Positions 60,088 to 64,000 of a stretch of DNA of 64,000 nt are shown one piece after another (position 1 is the first letter of the stretch; each line of letters begins with the position of its first letter). Position numbers and translations under genes: made by a program. Below the pieces are notes generated by a model. It searched no databases and was not told where the DNA came from. It saw only the letters and a program-made list of their open reading frames with translations. The DNA is from Variovorax paradoxus NBRC 15149 (lineage in GTDB: Bacteria; Pseudomonadota; Gammaproteobacteria; Burkholderiales; Burkholderiaceae_C). The stretch spans positions 275,335 through 339,334 of the forward strand of contig NZ_BCUT01000006.1 in NCBI RefSeq assembly GCF_001591365.1. The letters are read 5' to 3'.

Positions 60088-60989
60088 GCGTGGGATGCCA
60101 GTTGCGTGATGTGCCTCACCTGCGTTGCGATGGCCTCCGGCACGGGAAGCTCGCCATCGAGCACACGCCGCGTGTACGCGGCCGTGGTCGCGACGTCGAT
60201 CTCCTTCGGCAGGCCCGGCACTTCGCTTGCCGTGCCGCTTTCCTGGGCCTGCAGTTCGCTGCGCACGCCGCGCACGAAGCCGTCGATCTGCGCAGTGCGG
60301 CGCGGGTCGGACACCACTTCGCCTTCGAGGCCGCGCGAGAGCAGGGCGGTCATGCCCATGAGCTCGAAGGTTTCGCCCATGGTGCGCGCGTATTCCGGAT
60401 GCGTGTAGCTTGCCACGATCACGCAGGGGCCGGTGGTCGGCTGCATCAGCTTGACCACGCTGTGGCCAGGGTTGCGCAGGCCGACCACGCGGCGCACGTC
60501 GAGCAGCCGCTTGAGCGCGGGATTGAGCAGTTCGGTCGGCGCAAAGCCCACCTCGCCGGAAGGAATCTTGCGGATGGCGGGCAGCGCGGGCACGTCCAGC
60601 GCCTCCAGCACGTTCGACGCCAGCACGCGCGAGGTTTCGGTGGCGCTGCCGTGCACCAGCACCGGCAGGCCTTCGCGCGCCAGCAGCAGCGCCAGCAGCG
60701 GCGTGAGCACCGGCAGCCGGCGCGCGCCGTTGTAGCTTGGCAGCACGATGAGCGGGCGGTCGGCCGCGGGCAGGCGGTTGAGCCTGGCATGCGTGGCATC
60801 GAGGAAGCCCGCCATCTCCTCGGGCGTTTCGCCCTTGATGCGCATGGCAAGGCAGAAGCCGCCGATCTCCAGGTCGGTGACGGTGCCGTCCAGCACCTGG
60901 CCGAACAGGTCGGCGGCCTGTTCGCGCGTGAGCGGCTTGGCGCCTCGCGCGCCGCGGCCGATTTCCTTGATGTATTGGCTGATTCCCAT
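60084..60989 (-). CDS. ybiB: YbiB, TrpD2-family DNA-binding protein
   Basis: A 301-residue member of the anthranilate-phosphoribosyltransferase-like TrpD2 family; E. coli YbiB binds nucleic acid and lacks the TrpD reaction. Start 60989 (MGISQYIKEIGRGARGAKPL) is typical. GGFCLAMRIKGETPEEMAGF and SGEVGFAPTELLNPALKRL are seen. It lies between nasA (47-bp gap) and cobA (ATGA overlap), a recurring order in Betaproteobacteria whose reason is unclear. Confidence 0.9.
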   Translation of the reverse strand: MGISQYIKEIGRGARGAKPLTREQAADLFGQVLDGTVTDLEIGGFCLAMRIKGETPEEMAGFLDATHARLNRLPAADRPLIVLPSYNGARRLPVLTPLLALLLAREGLPVLVHGSATETSRVLASNVLEALDVPALPAIRKIPSGEVGFAPTELLNPALKRLLDVRRVVGLRNPGHSVVKLMQPTTGPCVIVASYTHPEYARTMGETFELMGMTALLSRGLEGEVVSDPRRTAQIDGFVRGVRSELQAQESGTASEVPGLPKEIDVATTAAYTRRVLDGELPVPEAIATQVRHITQLASHA

Positions 60990-61036
60990 GGGTGCGCCGA
61001 TTGTCCCGCAATGCTTATGCCGGAATGCAAGTCGGC

Positions 61037-63832
61037 TTATGCACCCTCGGCCACGGTCTCGGCGGGCGTTGCGCGCACCATGCGCTTGAGCTCGGGCAGG
61101 CAGGAGCCGCAGTTGGTGCCGCATTTGAGCGCACCCTGCAGCGCGGCCAGGCGTTCGTCGGGCGTGCCGGTGCAGCGGCCCAGTTCGGCCTGGATCGCCA
61201 GGTCGGTCACGTTGAAGCAGGTGCAGACCGGATGTCCGCGCGACTGCACCGCCACCGGCGCGCGCGCGCCCGGCGACAGCAGCAGCCGGCCGTAGCTCTG
61301 CGCCGGAATCTCCTCGCGCAGCAGGGTGCCGATCCAGGCCTCCGCGCTGGTGTCGCCGCCCAGCAGGAAGGCTTCGAGGCCGGCATTGCCGTCGGCGCGC
61401 CGCACCAGCCGCGCCACGCGGCGCTGGCCGCGCCGGCGGTCGGCGTAGCGCAGGGCATCGCTGCCGCGCAGGCCGAGCAGGCCTTCGATGCGGTCGATGG
61501 TTTCATCGGCCGGCGCATCGTGCGCGGCGGCGCGGAACAGGATGCCGCTGCGTTCCTCGCCCGGCGTGTTGCCCGAGAACGGCACGCAGGTGGCAAACGG
61601 AAACATCGCCATCATCGGCTTGAGCGCCTGGTGCGCGGCCAGCGCCGCGTCGGGCGGCAGCCAGGCCATGGCCAGGAGCGACCAGGGCAGCTCGGCCTTG
61701 AGGATCTTGACCGGCGTGTGCTTGAGTTCGGGCTGCTTCGAGGTGGGGCAGTAGGCCGAGGTGGTCAGCGCATTGATGCCCGCGAGCGGCGTGCCGGTCG
61801 ACGAGCAGCCGCTCAGGTATTCCTCGCCCCAGTGCATGGCGACGAAGGCCTGGCTCAGGCCGATCTCGGCGCTGGCCTGCACAGGCAGCAGGATCGAGCC
61901 GCGCTTGGAGGTCAGGTGCACGAGGTCGCCGTCCTTCAGCTGGCGGCGCGCCATGTCCTGCGCATTCATTTGCACCAGCGGCTCGGCCACGTGGCCGAAC
62001 AGGCGGCCGACGGTGCCGGTGCGGCTCATGCCGTGCCATTGGTCGCGCAGGCGCCCCGTGTTGAGCGAGAACGGATAGCGCGCCTCGCGCGCCTCGGCCA
62101 CCGGTTTGTAGACCGTGTCGACGAAGCGCGCGCGGCCGTCCGGCGTGGGGAAGACGCCGTCTTCGTAGAGGCGTGCGCGGCCGGTGGCCTCGCCTTCCTT
62201 CAGCGGCCATTGCTGCGGTCCCGCGCTGTCGAGCATCGCGTAGCTCATTCCGGTGATGTCGAGGTCGCGGCCGCGCGTGGATTCGCGGTGCTCGTTCCAG
62301 ACCGACTCGGCGGTCTCGTAGGGAAACAGCGTGGGCGTGGCGCCGAGCCGCTGTTCGAGCCGCCGTGCGAAGTCCACGGCAATCGACCAGTCGTGCCGTG
62401 CCTCGCCGGGCGCCGCCACCGCGGGCCGCACGCGCGAGATGCGGCGCTCGCTGTTGGTCACGGTGCCTTCCTTCTCTCCCCAGGTGGTGGCGGGCAGCAG
62501 CAGGTCGGCGAAGGCGCAGGTGGCGGTGGTCGAAAAGGCTTCCTGCACCACCACGAACTCGGCGCGCTCGAGGGCGCGGCGCACCGTGGCCTGGTCGGGC
62601 ATCGACTGGGCGGGGTTGGTGCAGGCGATCCACAGCGCGCGGATCTCGCCGTCGGCCGCGGCCTGGAACATCTCGACCGCGGTCTTGCCGGGTTTTTCGG
62701 GCACCGAGGGCACATTCCACAGCGCCGCCACTTCGGCCCGGTGCGCGGGATTGGCCAGGTCGCGGTGCGCGCTCAAGAGGTTGGCCAGGCCGCCCACTTC
62801 GCGTCCGCCCATCGCATTGGGCTGGCCCGTGAGCGAGAACGGGCCGGCGCCGGGCTTGCCGATCTGGCCGGTGGCCAAGTGCAGGTTGATCAGCGCCGCA
62901 TTCTTCGCGGTGCCGCTCGACGACTGGTTGAGGCCCTGGCAATAGAGGCTCAGCGTGGCGGGCGAGGTCGCGAACAGGCGCGCCGCGGCGAGCAGGTCTT
63001 CTTTCGAGATGCCGCAGATCTGCGCCACCTTGTCGGGCGTGCATTCGCGCACCGTGGCCTTCAGTGCATCGAAGCCGCTGGTGTGGCCGGCGATGTAGCC
63101 GTTGTCGGTCCAGCCTTCCCACAGCATCAGGTGCAGCATGCCGTTGAACAGCATCACGTCGGTGCCTGGCTGGATCGGCAGGAACAGGTCGGCGATCTCC
63201 ACCGTGTCGGTGCGGCGCGGATCGGCCACGATGATCTTGAGCCCCGGGTTCGCGGCCTTCGCATCCTCGATGCGGCGAAACAGGATCGGATGCGCCCACG
63301 CGGCATTGCTGCCCACGATGAAAAGGCATTGCGCATGCTTGAGGTCGTCGTAGCAGGCCGGCGGCGCGTCGGCGCCCAGGGTCTGCTTGTAGCCGGCCAC
63401 CGCGCTGCTCATGCACAGGCGCGAGTTGGTGTCGATGTTGTTGGTGCCGACGAGGCCCTTGGCGAGCTTGTTGAAGACGTAGTAGTCCTCGGTGAGCAGC
63501 TGGCCCGAGACATAGAAGCCCACGGCGTCGGGGCCGTGGTCGCGGATGACCTGGGCGAACTTGTCCGTTGCCATGTCGAGCGCGCCATTCCAGCCGATGG
63601 CCTCGGGCGTCGCGCCGCGCTCGGCGCGCCGCATCGGCTGCAGCAGCCGCGTCTGCCGCGTGACCGTGGCCGTCGCCGTGAGATGCAGCGTCGAGCCCTT
63701 GGTGCACAGGCGCCCGAAATTCGCAGGGTGATCGGGGTCGCCGCGCACGCCGGTGATCTGGGCGCCATCGGATTCGATGATCACACCGCAGCCCACGCCG
63801 CAGTAGGGGCAGGTGGAGCGAGTTTCTTCCAT
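61037..63832 (-). CDS. nasA: Assimilatory nitrate reductase, catalytic subunit NasA
   Basis: A 931-residue molybdopterin enzyme reducing nitrate to nitrite in the cytoplasm. The N-terminal 4Fe-4S site is C8-x2-C11-x3-C15...C43 (TCPYCGVGCG, GRLCTKGS). The large Mo-bisPGD domains include NIDTNSRLCMSSAVAGYKQT, and the dinucleotide-binding domain follows. The C-terminus carries a BFD-like 2Fe-2S domain (VCTCFNVTD, CGTNCGSCLPELKRM), as in the bacterial NADH- or ferredoxin-linked long form. It follows nirD closely. Confidence 0.95.
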   Translation of the reverse strand: MEETRSTCPYCGVGCGVIIESDGAQITGVRGDPDHPANFGRLCTKGSTLHLTATATVTRQTRLLQPMRRAERGATPEAIGWNGALDMATDKFAQVIRDHGPDAVGFYVSGQLLTEDYYVFNKLAKGLVGTNNIDTNSRLCMSSAVAGYKQTLGADAPPACYDDLKHAQCLFIVGSNAAWAHPILFRRIEDAKAANPGLKIIVADPRRTDTVEIADLFLPIQPGTDVMLFNGMLHLMLWEGWTDNGYIAGHTSGFDALKATVRECTPDKVAQICGISKEDLLAAARLFATSPATLSLYCQGLNQSSSGTAKNAALINLHLATGQIGKPGAGPFSLTGQPNAMGGREVGGLANLLSAHRDLANPAHRAEVAALWNVPSVPEKPGKTAVEMFQAAADGEIRALWIACTNPAQSMPDQATVRRALERAEFVVVQEAFSTTATCAFADLLLPATTWGEKEGTVTNSERRISRVRPAVAAPGEARHDWSIAVDFARRLEQRLGATPTLFPYETAESVWNEHRESTRGRDLDITGMSYAMLDSAGPQQWPLKEGEATGRARLYEDGVFPTPDGRARFVDTVYKPVAEAREARYPFSLNTGRLRDQWHGMSRTGTVGRLFGHVAEPLVQMNAQDMARRQLKDGDLVHLTSKRGSILLPVQASAEIGLSQAFVAMHWGEEYLSGCSSTGTPLAGINALTTSAYCPTSKQPELKHTPVKILKAELPWSLLAMAWLPPDAALAAHQALKPMMAMFPFATCVPFSGNTPGEERSGILFRAAAHDAPADETIDRIEGLLGLRGSDALRYADRRRGQRRVARLVRRADGNAGLEAFLLGGDTSAEAWIGTLLREEIPAQSYGRLLLSPGARAPVAVQSRGHPVCTCFNVTDLAIQAELGRCTGTPDERLAALQGALKCGTNCGSCLPELKRMVRATPAETVAEGA

Positions 63833-63853
63833 GGGTGGTGTCTCGGTTCGCGT

Positions 63854-64000
63854 CTAGCTGCTGTGCGGCGCCTGCGCGTCGAAAGTCTCGTCGCCCAGCT
63901 TGCCAGCCGTGGCGGCACCGGGGCCGGCGCGCGGCGGTGCCAGGTCGAGGGCATGCGTCTTCAGTTCGACCACGTTCATCATGACCTGGCCGTCTTCAAG
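63854..64000 (-). CDS. nirD: Nitrite reductase small subunit NirD, C-terminal fragment
   Basis: Only the last 48 residues are in the window (LEDGQVMMNVVELKTHALDL, then an Ala/Pro-rich tail). The VxLEDGQV ending of a Rieske-like domain, the position just before nasA and the presence of cobA fit NirD, the small subunit of NADH-dependent nitrite reductase. With so little sequence, the assignment rests mainly on context. Confidence 0.6.
   Translation of the reverse strand, partial: LEDGQVMMNVVELKTHALDLAPPRAGPGAATAGKLGDETFDAQAPHSS

Noticed and set aside
61503..63707. 734-codon frame on the same strand as nasA in another phase
   Set aside because: The nasA frame has cofactor motifs throughout; this frame is Arg/Pro/His-rich noise.
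1..64000. tRNA, rRNA, integrase, transposase, or phage-defence genes
   Set aside because: None was recognised on reading both strands; structure-based tools could still find a small RNA that I missed.

Overview
The window is about 64 kb of high-GC, gene-dense bacterial chromosome. The gene content points to a betaproteobacterium of the Comamonadaceae, most likely Variovorax or a close relative. This is an inference from four Bug-type (tripartite tricarboxylate) solute receptors, many LysR regulators, the cadR/cadA and czcICBA arrangements, the rpsU-yqeY pair and the nirD-nasA-ybiB-cobA order. No rRNA, tRNA, CRISPR array, integrase or transposase gene was seen. Most antisense reading frames here are high-GC shadows and are left out.

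Layout. 1-6.4 kb: start of a phosphoesterase-type lipoprotein (cut by the window edge), an HDOD protein, a large CHASE-PAS-GAF-GGDEF-EAL cyclic-di-GMP enzyme, and a GRDP-like protein ending in four 12-residue repeats. 6.4-12.5 kb: a type I sulfatase followed by two Bug receptors with a divergent MarR, then a third Bug receptor with a divergent PcaQ-like LysR. 12.5-21 kb: DUF418 membrane protein, LysE exporter with divergent Lrp, a translationally coupled suhB-FUSC-MscS operon, trmJ and cysE.

21-34 kb is a heavy-metal resistance block: cadR and divergent cadA (Zn/Cd/Pb P-type ATPase), a CPA2 antiporter, a heavy-metal two-component system, and the divergent czcI-czcC-czcB-czcA RND efflux operon. 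34-48 kb: mog, darP, pmbA, a FAH-family protein with an unusual export signal, AraC and LysR regulators, a gamma-glutamyltransferase with a Bug receptor and a GAF protein, a giant zinc-ribbon/ATPase/LuxR regulator, a truncated haemoglobin, a cupin, a DUF4242 protein and a deoxyribosyltransferase. 48-54.5 kb: LysR and divergent TSUP permease, NUDIX-yqeY-rpsU, and a coupled sterol desaturase / NlpC-like lipoprotein / HI0933 flavoprotein operon. 54.5-64 kb: a PotABCD-type ABC uptake operon, then the assimilatory nitrate operon nirD(partial)-nasA-ybiB-cobA.

The most notable structure outside genes is a dispersed hairpin element. One copy lies between cysE and cadR. Two inverted copies form a 280-bp unit with 14-bp terminal inverted repeats between the two permease genes of the ABC operon. 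All three copies share a 46-nt core inside 25-bp arms whose sequences differ in a compensating way.
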